Part shown: positions 1 through 8,860 of the stretch, one piece after another
Numbering within the stretch: the first letter of the stretch is position 1
How the letters are laid out: every line of letters begins with the position of its first letter
Origin: Ignavibacteriales bacterium
GTDB taxonomy: Bacteria; Bacteroidota; Ignavibacteria; Ignavibacteriales; Ignavibacteriaceae
Assembly (NCBI GenBank): GCA_016700155.1
Contig: CP065001.1
Span: forward strand, 1,612,001-1,676,000
DNA: 64,000 nucleotides
Reading direction: 5' to 3'
The notes under the pieces: model-generated
The model's database searches: none
What the model saw: the letters and a program-made list of their open reading frames with translations, nothing else
Told to the model about the DNA's origin: nothing
Program-made: the position numbers and the translations under genes

Positions 1-1627
1 TTCCGGTCTCGTAAGAATAAGCTGCGAGATGAGGACCTGCAGAGTACAACTCTTCAATTGTAGGAACGCGGGACGATCTGCTTAAATTCAATCCTGTCAA
101 AAAATTTTCAGCGATCTTATGTGATACCGATGCAGAGAGTGAATATGTAAAGAAATCTCTTTGCTTAACTTGTCTTCCGTTAATTGATATGCCGGTGGCT
201 GAAGGTTTCAACTGATCGTACGAAAACCTTATTGCAGTTTCAAAATTAAAATTCATTACTGAAAATTGTTGAAAGCTAAATAAGGATGTTTTAAGTGAGG
301 TTGTAGCAGGAGTAAAAACGAAACCACCGACTTTAAAATCTCTGAATTCGAATGACAATCCCGTTAAACCTTTCTCTGCGAACAAAAGTTTTTTGTTATG
401 AAGTTCAAGCTGACTTCTATAATTAAAAATTGTAAATTCTGCACCAATCAGATCAGCTCTTTCATATTCTGTTTGTTTAAAATAATCTCTGGCAAAATCA
501 AATCTTAAATTTGAAAAGTGTTCCGTATCGATTTTTATTTTTGATTTAAAGTTGATCTGTCTCTTAAAAATTTCAATGTCTACACCATTTGGGTGAGCAC
601 CGACAAATCCTCCGGGAATTCCGTATTCAGAGGAATATTCCCTGATTGAAATTCCATTATTCCCCCAATCATTTATAAAACCCAAGCCAACACTATAATT
701 TTGTGTAAAGATGTTTGAGTTTTTAAGTTTGGCTATCGGTGTAGTTATATCATCTGTTTTTCTTTTAGTGAACTCACCACGTAAAACGAAATTATTAATT
801 GGAATTGAGACTACTCCTGAACCAAGAAAACCTTTATTTACAGTTTCTCCATAAATTCCCAGCAGTCCTGTGATAGATGCTGGAATATTGTCTGGTATTT
901 CTCCCCGTATAATATTTACAACTCCGCCAATTGTTGTTGAGTTTTGCGTAAGAACTTTTGGACCTCTTACAACTTCAATTCTTTCAATCGTGAATGGCTC
1001 TATTGCAACAGCATGATCAGGCGAGGTGGATGATAAATCCGTTGATTGAATTCCATCTTCTGTAATTTGAATTCTGTCATTACCCAGTCCTCTTATTACA
1101 GGACGTGCCGGCGCTGGTCCCATACTTCTTATTGCCAGACCCGTTTCATTTTTTAAAGTGGAAGCAAGAGTAAGGCTTATTTCCCTTTCAAGCTCTTTTC
1201 CTTTTAAAACATTTATGAACTCATTCATATCATCAAATTGATAATCTTCGTGTGTGCCTGTGATGACCACCGTTGAGGTTTCAAGAGCAATCGGACTTAA
1301 GTGAACTATTATACCTTTAATAATTTCTTTGTCAACCAGAACTTTTAAATATGAAGTTTTATATCCTATGTAACTTATCTCTAAAGTATAGTTGCCATAC
1401 GGAAGATTTGGAATGGTGAAAAGACCATTTTTGTCTGTTATATCTGCGTGAGTGGTTGAAGCAACATTCACCAAAGCTTTATCAAGCGGCTGATCATTTG
1501 ATATATCAAGTACTATTCCCTGAATCTCTCCCACAGTCATCTGCTGAGGCAAGATTATGAACTGTACCGATAAAATTATTGCTGCAATCACAAAATGATT
1601 GCAGCGTATTCTCTTTATTACTTTCAT
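1..1627 (-). CDS. TonB-dependent outer-membrane receptor, 3' part cut by the window edge
   Basis: The minus-strand frame stays open from the ATG at 1627 to the window edge, giving about 542 residues. The start is a signal sequence (about 1-30), then a CarboxypepD-regulatory-like beta domain (about 34-110), a plug domain (about 145-245, with RGLGNDRIQ and IEVVRGPKVL) and the first barrel strands. A segment near residues 325-345 (EYGIPGGF then GAHPNGVDIEI) recalls the YGxPG...H...GV stretch of ZnuD-type zinc receptors; this is from memory of the family. The ATG directly follows the stop of the upstream lipoprotein gene, so the two are probably co-transcribed. It would import a substrate across the outer membrane using TonB energy. 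The class is certain; zinc or another metal is inference from the motif and the histidine-rich neighbour. Confidence 0.9.
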   Translation of the reverse strand, partial: MKVIKRIRCNHFVIAAIILSVQFIILPQQMTVGEIQGIVLDISNDQPLDKALVNVASTTHADITDKNGLFTIPNLPYGNYTLEISYIGYKTSYLKVLVDKEIIKGIIVHLSPIALETSTVVITGTHEDYQFDDMNEFINVLKGKELEREISLTLASTLKNETGLAIRSMGPAPARPVIRGLGNDRIQITEDGIQSTDLSSTSPDHAVAIEPFTIERIEVVRGPKVLTQNSTTIGGVVNIIRGEIPDNIPASITGLLGIYGETVNKGFLGSGVVSIPINNFVLRGEFTKRKTDDITTPIAKLKNSNIFTQNYSVGLGFINDWGNNGISIREYSSEYGIPGGFVGAHPNGVDIEIFKRQINFKSKIKIDTEHFSNLRFDFARDYFKQTEYERADLIGAEFTIFNYRSQLELHNKKLLFAEKGLTGLSFEFRDFKVGGFVFTPATTSLKTSLFSFQQFSVMNFNFETAIRFSYDQLKPSATGISINGRQVKQRDFFTYSLSASVSHKIAENFLTGLNLSRSSRVPTIEELYSAGPHLAAYSYETG

Positions 1628-2491
1628 TTATGGAATCACTGTTATAGTGATAGGGAAAGAATCAAACTCAGAACTACCACCAACAATCAGACTAAATGTG
1701 ATTGTGCATGTGCCTGCAGCTTTTCCTTTTATCTGAATTACCCAAGGTTCATCAGTTTGAGTGATTACTTCAGCAATACTACTATCACTTAAAACAGATT
1801 GCAAATGATGCAGCGGGTACTCAGGCTGAAAATAATGTCCCAGTGCATCAAAATATTCAATTAAAATGTGATCAGTTGTTGAATCTTTTTGGACTTCAAT
1901 TGCACCAGTTGAATTTGTATCTGACGCCGTTGCAATGAGGGTTCCATTTTCCTCATAAGTTAGACGTAAACCAATGGGTTCGCCGTGGGCAGTTGTATCA
2001 ACATCGATAAGCACAGGAATGTATGGAGTTCTAACGTCAACATGTCCAGCATGCAGAACCTGTAATTCAATTGAAGTGGATCCGGTTTGCTTTCCTTTAA
2101 GATGAAAAGCCCAGTCACCAGGACTATCCTGAACAATCGCCAATTTACTTGTATCGGAAATTGTCCATCCAAATTGATGATCAGCATCTGAGGGGGGATT
2201 AAAAATATTTCGTTGTGCATCTAAGAATTTTACTGTCAAGTGATCAGAAAGCGCATTTAAAGGTGCTTTAAAAGTTGTATCAACCGTTTGACTATTCCAT
2301 GAACTTTGAATAACACCTTGCCAAACCACTAAGATTGGTTTTTGAGTGGCATCTCGTATTAGCCAACCCTCTGGTTCAAAGTGTTCTGTAGGCGGAATTA
2401 CCGGGTCACTTTCGTTGCAGCCATTAAATAGAACAATTGAAAGCAGTACCAGTGATATAAACTGAATAAAATATTTGGTTTTATTAAACAT
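1628..2491 (-). CDS. Lipoprotein with two copies of an Ig-like domain
   Basis: A 287-residue protein. I chose the ATG at 2491 over the one at 2503 because GGAG (2499-2502) sits at Shine-Dalgarno distance before it. A lipobox (VLFNGC) about 30 residues in marks it as a lipoprotein. The rest is two related units of about 120 residues. Each has a hydrophobic strand ending in a FLDA or YFDA motif, then F-x-P, a SD(T/S)S motif, a conserved Trp and a KGK-x-x-G-(S/T) turn. The unit is beta-rich and Ig-like in appearance; I do not recognise a named family. It sits between a His-rich secreted protein and a TonB receptor, with zero bases to the receptor start, so a role as surface or periplasmic partner of the receptor is likely but inferred. 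Confidence 0.8.
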   Translation of the reverse strand: MFNKTKYFIQFISLVLLSIVLFNGCNESDPVIPPTEHFEPEGWLIRDATQKPILVVWQGVIQSSWNSQTVDTTFKAPLNALSDHLTVKFLDAQRNIFNPPSDADHQFGWTISDTSKLAIVQDSPGDWAFHLKGKQTGSTSIELQVLHAGHVDVRTPYIPVLIDVDTTAHGEPIGLRLTYEENGTLIATASDTNSTGAIEVQKDSTTDHILIEYFDALGHYFQPEYPLHHLQSVLSDSSIAEVITQTDEPWVIQIKGKAAGTCTITFSLIVGGSSEFDSFPITITVIP

Positions 2492-2560
2492 AATTATCTC
2501 CATTTAAAATGTTAAGACAGGAATTTTCCTGACAATTCTAATTATAAGAAGAGGATATAA

Positions 2561-2920
2561 TTATGAAAGTGGTGGAGCTCTAAGCGAATGCTGATCTGAT
2601 AGTACAGAAAAAATCTGACCCGGTTGTTTCCTGAAATGCGAAAGTCCTATAGAAGGAAAAGGCTTAATTATTTCAGAAGAAGTTTCAAATTTTAATAAAG
2701 TTAGAGAAGCATAATTGGCGTATATAGAACAGGATTGATTCTGAGTATAAAGAAATATATGAGAAGAGGCTGTGGGAACTTTAGTTTCTGAATATTTATT
2801 TTCAGCCAGTAAATCAATGTGATGATGATGTACTGTGTTCAATCCAATCAGAAATGTATAGCATAGCAGGATTAGGAATGAAACTCTTCGTTTAATATGA
2901 TTTTTGAAATCTAACTTCAT
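2561..2920 (-). CDS. Small histidine-rich secreted protein, first gene of the TonB receptor operon
   Basis: A 119-residue protein from the ATG at 2920. A start at 2941 would lie upstream of the candidate promoter element. It begins with a basic stretch and one hydrophobic segment (about 13-28), followed by TVHHHHID, a cluster of four histidines placed just outside the membrane. The C-terminus ends LRAPPLS. A short protein with an N-terminal hydrophobic segment, a His cluster and a terminal R-x-PP is reminiscent of the DUF2946-like proteins found beside metal-type TonB receptors; that match is recalled, not computed. A role in metal binding or sensing is inference. It is followed after 69 bases by the lipoprotein gene. 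Confidence 0.65.
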   Translation of the reverse strand: MKLDFKNHIKRRVSFLILLCYTFLIGLNTVHHHHIDLLAENKYSETKVPTASSHIFLYTQNQSCSIYANYASLTLLKFETSSEIIKPFPSIGLSHFRKQPGQIFSVLSDQHSLRAPPLS

Positions 2921-2928
2921 GTCGAATG

Positions 2929-2959
2929 CAAAATTAAGCAATTGAAATTTTAATACAAG
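2929..2959 (-). promoter_or_regulatory. Candidate Bacteroidota-type promoter for the His-rich/TonB operon
   Basis: On the minus strand CTTG (2959-2956) is followed by exactly 19 bases and then TAATTTTG (2936-2929). This is close to the Bacteroidota consensus TTTG-N19/21-TAnnTTTG. Only eight bases separate the -7 element from the ATG at 2920, so the transcript would have almost no leader. No Shine-Dalgarno sequence precedes that ATG, which agrees. Confidence 0.45.
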
Positions 2960-3115
2960 TATAAGATTTAATGACCATTGATTAAATCAGATACTTACAA
3001 GATGATAAATACCCTAAATATTTTTTTTGTAAAGTAATATGGTTGAAGCCTAGTTTGGTAATAAATACTCCATTTAATAACTTTGATTTCAAATTTTGAA
3101 AACATAGGAGATTAA

Positions 3116-4285
3116 ATGCCCCGGTTTGAATCTGTAGATTATTTTAATACTGAATCACTTTTGGTCGATGAAGAAAAGATGATTAGGGATGCAGTTCGTG
3201 ATTTTGTTTCATCCGAAGTATTACCAATAATAGAATCATATAATCGGGAATCTAAATTTCCTCAGCACCTCGTTCCTTTAATGGGTGAATTAGGCTTGTT
3301 TGGAATTACACTGCCTCAGGAATATGGTTGTGCCGGATTGAACAATGTGTGTTACGGACTTGTGATGCAGGAATTAGAGCGTGGTGATAGTGGGCTCAGG
3401 AGTTTTGCGTCAGTTCAAAATTCACTGGTTATGTATCCCATACATGCATTTGGAAGTGATGAACATAAGAAAAAATGGCTGCCATTACTAGCAACCGGTA
3501 ACAAAATAGGTTGTTTTGGATTAACTGAACCGGATTTCGGATCAAATCCTGGAGGGATGAAAACTAAAGCTGAGAAAACTGCAGATGGGTTTGTTATTAA
3601 TGGTGCCAAGATGTGGATCACAAATGGAACTATTGCAGATGTTGCAGTAGTTTGGGCAAAACTGGATGGAACAGTAAGAGGTTTCCTTGTAGAGAAGGGA
3701 ACCAAAGGTTTTACCGCCCCTGAAATGAAGGGGAAACATTCTTTAAGGGCATCAGTAACCTCAGAATTAGTTTTTGATAATGTTGAAGTGCCGTTTGAAA
3801 ATCTTCTTCCAAATACCAGCGGATTAAAAAACGCGTTGATGTGTCTTAACCAGGCACGATATGGGATTGCCTGGGGTGTGGTTGGTGCAATGATTGCCTG
3901 TTATTCAACAGCATTAGATTATGCCAAATCAAGAATTCAATTCTCAAAGCCGATTGCAGGTTATCAGATAACGCAGCAGAAACTTGTTTATATCTTAACA
4001 GAAATTACTAAAGCCCAATTGTTGAATTTGCAGCTTGGCAGATTGAAAGATTCAGGAGCACTTAAGCATACACAGGTCTCAATGGCAAAATTAAACAATT
4101 GTGAAAAAGCTCTTGAGATTGCAAGAATTGCCAGAGAAATTCTTGGAGCAAACGGTATCCTTGATGAATATCCGGTTATGCGGCATTCCGCAAATCTTGA
4201 ATCAGTCAAAACATATGAAGGCACTCATGAAATGCACACACTAATTATTGGTGAAGATATAACTGGCTATCCTGCTTTTGAATAA
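3116..4285 (+). CDS. gcdH: Glutaryl-CoA dehydrogenase-type acyl-CoA dehydrogenase
   Basis: A 389-residue FAD flavoprotein of the acyl-CoA dehydrogenase fold. It would oxidise, and probably decarboxylate, glutaryl-CoA to crotonyl-CoA in lysine/tryptophan breakdown, passing electrons to ETF. The sequence shows the FAD/substrate motifs LTEPDFGSNPGG (about 136-147) and WITNG (about 167), and the C-terminal TYEGTHEMH with the catalytic Glu near 368. TYEGTH(D/E) followed by an ITG-x-x-AF-like ending is characteristic of glutaryl-CoA dehydrogenases rather than short-chain enzymes. Length is normal. The start is supported by AGGAG eight bases upstream. guaB follows after 31 bases, without an obvious functional link. 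Confidence 0.88.
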   Translation: MPRFESVDYFNTESLLVDEEKMIRDAVRDFVSSEVLPIIESYNRESKFPQHLVPLMGELGLFGITLPQEYGCAGLNNVCYGLVMQELERGDSGLRSFASVQNSLVMYPIHAFGSDEHKKKWLPLLATGNKIGCFGLTEPDFGSNPGGMKTKAEKTADGFVINGAKMWITNGTIADVAVVWAKLDGTVRGFLVEKGTKGFTAPEMKGKHSLRASVTSELVFDNVEVPFENLLPNTSGLKNALMCLNQARYGIAWGVVGAMIACYSTALDYAKSRIQFSKPIAGYQITQQKLVYILTEITKAQLLNLQLGRLKDSGALKHTQVSMAKLNNCEKALEIARIAREILGANGILDEYPVMRHSANLESVKTYEGTHEMHTLIIGEDITGYPAFE

Positions 4286-4316
4286 AGATTTACAGCGTTT
4301 AATAAATTGAATTAAT

Positions 4317-5783
4317 ATGAATAAAGATAAAAAATATTTTGAAGGTCTTACATTTGACGACATTCTTTTAGTACCAGGAAAATCCTCCGTATTGCCAAGA
4401 GAAGTTGATACGACCACTTTCCTAACAAATGAAATCAAGCTTAATATTCCTTTGGTTTCTGCAGCAATGGATACAGTCACCGAGTCTGAGTTAGCGGTAG
4501 CAATTGCGAGAGAAGGTGGAATGGGCATTCTTCACAAGAACATGAGCATACAGGAGCAGTGTGAGGAAGTGGATAAAGTTAAGAGATCAGAAAGTGGAAT
4601 GATCAGAAATCCTGTAACCCTGAAACCTGGTCAAACGATTGGTGATGCATTAGATGTGATGAAAAAATATCGGGTGTCTGGAATACCGGTGATAAATGAT
4701 AGTGGAAAGCTGGTTGGTATTCTGACCAATAGAGATCTTAGATTCGAACCTAATAAAAGTCTCTTGGTGAAAGACCTGATGACTAAGGAAAATTTAATAA
4801 CTGCACCACTTGGGACCAACCTTGAAAAAGCAGAAACTATTCTTCAAAAGTATAAAATAGAAAAACTGCCCGTAGTTGATAAACAAGGAATGCTCAAAGG
4901 ATTGATTACTTTCAAAGATATTCTGAAGAAAAAGAAACACCCATTAGCGTGTAAAGATCATCATGGCAGACTTCGAGTTGGAGCAGCAGTGGGAGTTACA
5001 TATGACACGATTGATAGAATAGCTGCGCTTGTAAAAGCAGGTGTTGATGCGGTTGTAATTGACACTGCTCACGGACATTCCGTGGGTGTTATGCGAATGA
5101 TTAAAGAAATCAGGAAAAAATTTAAATATGAGCAACTAATTGCTGGTAATATTGCTACTTATGAAGCGGCAGTTGACTTGATAAATTGCAAACTTGATGC
5201 ACTTAAAGTTGGAATTGGACCAGGTTCTATATGTACAACTCGCGTTATTGCCGGGGTTGGTGTTCCTCAAATTACTGCCATTTCGGATGTATTCAGAGCT
5301 GCGAATAAAACCGGAATCCCGGTTATTGCAGACGGAGGGATCAAACAGACCGGAGATGTAGCAAAAGCTATTGCTGCCGGAGCAGATTCTGTAATGATCG
5401 GCGGATTATTCGCCGGAGTGGAAGAGAGTCCCGGAGAAAAAATACTTTTCGAAGGAAGAAGTTTTAAATTGTACCGCGGTATGGGGTCATTATCTGCAAT
5501 GAAAAAAGGAAGTAAAGACAGATATTTTCAGGATGCTGAAGATGATATCGCTAAACTTGTACCGGAGGGTGTTGAGGGAAGAGTACCATTTAAAGGACCT
5601 TTAGCGGATACAACTTATCAATTGATCGGTGGATTAAGAGCCGCGATGGGATACTGCGGTGTTAAAAATATTAATCAGCTTAAAACAAAATCCAAGTTTA
5701 TTAAAATCACTCTAGCTGGTTTAAAAGAAAGTCATCCGCATGATGTGATCATAACAAAGGAAGCCCCAAATTATCATTCTTAA
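4317..5783 (+). CDS. guaB: IMP dehydrogenase
   Basis: A 488-residue protein that converts IMP to XMP with NAD+, the committed step of GMP synthesis. The TIM-barrel catalytic domain is interrupted by two CBS domains (about 95-150 and 155-205), the usual architecture. The active-site loop GIGPGSICTTR carries the catalytic Cys near 306; the phosphate-binding part (IADGGIKQTGD) and the flap region (YRGMGSLSAM) are intact. The N-terminus (LTFDDILLVP) is typical, which supports this ATG. purD and purM also lie in this window but are not in one operon with it. Confidence 0.97.
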   Translation: MNKDKKYFEGLTFDDILLVPGKSSVLPREVDTTTFLTNEIKLNIPLVSAAMDTVTESELAVAIAREGGMGILHKNMSIQEQCEEVDKVKRSESGMIRNPVTLKPGQTIGDALDVMKKYRVSGIPVINDSGKLVGILTNRDLRFEPNKSLLVKDLMTKENLITAPLGTNLEKAETILQKYKIEKLPVVDKQGMLKGLITFKDILKKKKHPLACKDHHGRLRVGAAVGVTYDTIDRIAALVKAGVDAVVIDTAHGHSVGVMRMIKEIRKKFKYEQLIAGNIATYEAAVDLINCKLDALKVGIGPGSICTTRVIAGVGVPQITAISDVFRAANKTGIPVIADGGIKQTGDVAKAIAAGADSVMIGGLFAGVEESPGEKILFEGRSFKLYRGMGSLSAMKKGSKDRYFQDAEDDIAKLVPEGVEGRVPFKGPLADTTYQLIGGLRAAMGYCGVKNINQLKTKSKFIKITLAGLKESHPHDVIITKEAPNYHS

Positions 5784-5831
5784 AATTGTGTCTTCTGATT
5801 TATTACGTAATTCATTTTTCGGGAATCCCTG

Positions 5832-7118
5832 ATGTTCAAAGTTCTGGTCATAGCTTATTACTTTCCACCAATGGGGCTAAGCGGAGTTCAACGCACACTT
5901 AAATTTACCAAGTACCTGAAAAAATATAACTGGGAACCTACTGTAATTACGGCTTCAGATACGGGTTACTTTGCCCATGATAATTCACTACTTAAGGAAG
6001 CTGATGAAGCTGGTATCCGTATATTGCGTACAAAAGGAAATGATCCGAACTCGCGATTGGCTAAATTCGGAACTATAAAACCACCGCATGAAATCATCCG
6101 AAAGTTATTTAGTAGAATCAGTCAGACTATCTACATCCCTGATAATAAAATTTCATGGTCACGACAGGCATTTAAGTTATGCTCCGAATTATTAGAAAAA
6201 GAAAAATTTGATTTGATATTTGTCACCGGTCCGCCATTCTCCGCTTTCACAATGGCTGCTAAATTGAAGAAAAAATTTAACATCCCTCTATTTGTTGATT
6301 ATCGTGACTTATGGTTTGACAGCTATCATGCTTTTTATCCAACCCCGTATCATAAATATCTAAATAAGAAATACGAATACCAGGCGCTTAAAGCTGCTGA
6401 CAGAATAAGTGTGACAAACAGAAAGATAAAAGAAAAATTAATTAACACTTATAAATTTTTAACCTTCGAAGATATTGTCATAATCTCACATGGTTTTGAT
6501 CCTGAAGATTTTGAAAAAATAAAAGCCGATCCTAAACCGAATAGAAAAATGATCCTTACCTATTCAGGAATATTCTATTCTCACATAACGCCAAAATATT
6601 TTTTACTAGCATTCAAGCAGCTTACAAAAGAACTGCCACATATAGCATCAGAAATAGAATTACACTTTGTTGGGCATCTTAACAAAACTAATCAGGCGCT
6701 TATAAAAAAATTAAATCTTGAAGAGTTTGTTAAAGACTTTGGGTACTTAAATCACAATGAAGCAGTAAAAAAGATACTTTCAAGTGATGTTTTATGGATG
6801 ATGCTGGGGCGATGGAAAAACAGCGATCATATTCTTCCCGGGAAACTTTTCGAATATATAGGCGCACGTAAACCATTTATTGTTTCAGTTCCTGATGGAG
6901 CTGCAAGAAGCGCCTCTGAGAGTTATGGCGCTGCGTTTATTACTGAACCTGATGATGTTGAAAAAATAAAAAACACCATTGCTGAAGTTTACCATCTTTA
7001 CACAATCGACAAACTTCCCTTGCCGGATGATGAATACATCTCTAAACATCGGCGGGATTACCTCACCGAGCAACTTGCTAAACAATTCCAGGGAATTGTA
7101 AAAACCGGGATAGTATGA
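5832..7118 (+). CDS. Glycosyltransferase family 4-like protein
   Basis: A 428-residue GT-B type glycosyltransferase. The N-terminal half starts with a hydrophobic strand and glycine loop (AYYFPPMGLSGVQR) as in GT4-like acceptor-binding domains. The C-terminal half has a linker strand followed by GIFYSHI, HFVGHL and a sugar-nucleotide region ending LPGKLFEYIGARKPF, the equivalent of the E-x7-E donor site of GT4 enzymes. No signal peptide or membrane segment is evident, so it is probably cytoplasmic at the inner membrane face. The stop overlaps the purD start by four bases (ATGA), so translation is probably coupled. Donor and acceptor cannot be told from sequence. Confidence 0.82.
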   Translation: MFKVLVIAYYFPPMGLSGVQRTLKFTKYLKKYNWEPTVITASDTGYFAHDNSLLKEADEAGIRILRTKGNDPNSRLAKFGTIKPPHEIIRKLFSRISQTIYIPDNKISWSRQAFKLCSELLEKEKFDLIFVTGPPFSAFTMAAKLKKKFNIPLFVDYRDLWFDSYHAFYPTPYHKYLNKKYEYQALKAADRISVTNRKIKEKLINTYKFLTFEDIVIISHGFDPEDFEKIKADPKPNRKMILTYSGIFYSHITPKYFLLAFKQLTKELPHIASEIELHFVGHLNKTNQALIKKLNLEEFVKDFGYLNHNEAVKKILSSDVLWMMLGRWKNSDHILPGKLFEYIGARKPFIVSVPDGAARSASESYGAAFITEPDDVEKIKNTIAEVYHLYTIDKLPLPDDEYISKHRRDYLTEQLAKQFQGIVKTGIV

Positions 7119-8392
7119 ACGTATTACTTATTGGGTCCGGCGGTCGTGAACATGCATTAGCAATAAAAATCTGTGAGAGCAAATCACTTACAAAATTAAT
7201 TTGCTCACCCGGGAATCCTGGGATTTCCAAACTTGCAGAAATCCCTTTATTAAATATCTCCAACTCATCAGAAGTAATAAATTTTTGTAATGCAAACAAA
7301 ATAGATCTGGTTGTAATAGGATCTGAAAAGCCGTTAGCAGATGGATTGGCAAACGTCTTAAGGCAAAATAAAATTAATGTATTTGGTCCTGATGCTGAAG
7401 CTGCAGCAATCGAATCTGAAAAATCTTTTGCCAAAAATCTGATGATCAAGTATAAAATTCCTACAGCATCTTTCGCTGAGTTTGACAATAGTCAGATTAA
7501 TGAAGCAAAATCTCATTTAAAGAAATTGAGTTATCCATTAGTTATCAAGGCGGATGGGCTTGCAGCAGGCAAGGGAGTAATAATTTGTCACAATCAACGT
7601 CAGGCGATTGAAGCGGTTAATGAAATGCTTGTCAATAAATCATTTGGAGAAGCAGGCAATAAAATTATCATTGAAGAATTTATGGATGGCGAGGAAGCTT
7701 CAATCTTTGCTATAACTGATGGGAAAGATTTTGTATGTCTGCCGGCAGCACAGGATCATAAAAGAATTGGTGATAATGATACCGGAAAAAACACCGGCGG
7801 GATGGGTGCATATGCACCTGCGCCGTTGATCACAGATGAATTACAAACATCGATTGAAAAATTAATTATCGAACCGACCATAAATGCTTTAATGGATGAA
7901 GGCAAACCGTTTGTCGGTTGTTTGTACGCCGGATTGATGATTACTCCGGATGGACCGAAGGTAGTTGAATTCAACTGCAGGTTTGGTGATCCTGAAACAC
8001 AGGCTGTACTACCGCTTTTACAGGGAGACTTTTTAGAACTACTTTACACTGCAGGTTGCGGTAGAATTAATACGCAGAGTATCAGTTATAATGGTGGTTC
8101 ATCTGTTTGTGTTGTACTTGCTTCAGGGGGTTATCCGGATGAATATAAATCAGGTTTTGAAATATCAGGATTAGGTGCACTTCCTGAAAATATTATTGCT
8201 TATCACGCAGGTACAAAATTAAGCGAAGGAAAAATTGTCACTGCCGGGGGCAGAGTATTAGGAATAACTTCGGTGATTTCAAATAATGATTTAATGTCTG
8301 CGAAACAACTTGCTTATAATGCCATCTCACAGATTAACTTCGAAGGAATGTACTTTAGAAAAGATATTTCGGATAAAGCAATCAATCGGTAG
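7115..8392 (+). CDS. purD: Phosphoribosylamine-glycine ligase (GAR synthetase)
   Basis: A 425-residue ATP-grasp enzyme, second step of de novo purine synthesis: phosphoribosylamine + glycine + ATP to GAR. The N-terminus MNVLLIGSGGREHALA and the motifs KADGLAAGKGV (ATP-grasp loop) and EFNCRFGDPETQ (metal-binding/catalytic) are diagnostic. DNDTGKNTGGMGAYAP is also a PurD signature. Length is normal. The start overlaps the preceding glycosyltransferase stop by four bases. Downstream it converges on the MauE-like gene with only 25 bases between and no clear terminator. Confidence 0.97.
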   Translation: MNVLLIGSGGREHALAIKICESKSLTKLICSPGNPGISKLAEIPLLNISNSSEVINFCNANKIDLVVIGSEKPLADGLANVLRQNKINVFGPDAEAAAIESEKSFAKNLMIKYKIPTASFAEFDNSQINEAKSHLKKLSYPLVIKADGLAAGKGVIICHNQRQAIEAVNEMLVNKSFGEAGNKIIIEEFMDGEEASIFAITDGKDFVCLPAAQDHKRIGDNDTGKNTGGMGAYAPAPLITDELQTSIEKLIIEPTINALMDEGKPFVGCLYAGLMITPDGPKVVEFNCRFGDPETQAVLPLLQGDFLELLYTAGCGRINTQSISYNGGSSVCVVLASGGYPDEYKSGFEISGLGALPENIIAYHAGTKLSEGKIVTAGGRVLGITSVISNNDLMSAKQLAYNAISQINFEGMYFRKDISDKAINR

Positions 8393-8417
8393 GGAACTTT
8401 TATTTAAAAACTAACTT

Positions 8418-8858
8418 TCAATTTCTAAGTGATAAAAACTCAGAGTCATACTTTGTAAGATGACCTGAAATCGCAAGGAGTATCAGGTTCTCAACAATTT
8501 TTATAATTCCAACCCTTGAACCCCCGGCAGTTCCGAAACACCCGCAGTCAATATTTAATCCACGCAGCAAACTAATGGCTATCATAATAATAAAAAGCAC
8601 AAGCAGTGTACTTATTATCATTGAGTTTTCTTTTACCGATACTCCGAAAATCAGCAGCAATCCTGCGGCTAGTTCAATCCATGGTAAAGTGATAGCAATA
8701 AAATTTATAGTAAAGTCCGGAAGCAATTTATAGTTGACTATTGAATTTGCGAACCCTGAAGGTTCCAATGCTTTTTCCAAACCGGCATAGATAAAAACGA
8801 AACCTGTTATCAATCGTAGGACAAGTAACAAATATTTATTTGAAAAAAGTTTCTGCAT
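8418..8858 (-). CDS. MauE/DoxX-like membrane protein
   Basis: A 146-residue protein with four predicted membrane helices. The first ends in LITGFVFIYAGLEKALEP, a typical DoxX/MauE start. The loop after helix 3 contains IDCGCFGTAGG, the C-x-CFG signature of MauE-type proteins. MauE-like proteins usually support periplasmic redox maturation or electron transfer. The gene follows the rhodanese gene after two bases, so the pair forms one operon and probably works together on periplasmic sulfur or disulfide chemistry; that function is inferred. Length is slightly short but within the family range. Confidence 0.8.
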   Translation of the reverse strand: MQKLFSNKYLLLVLRLITGFVFIYAGLEKALEPSGFANSIVNYKLLPDFTINFIAITLPWIELAAGLLLIFGVSVKENSMIISTLLVLFIIMIAISLLRGLNIDCGCFGTAGGSRVGIIKIVENLILLAISGHLTKYDSEFLSLRN

Positions 8859-8860
8859 GA

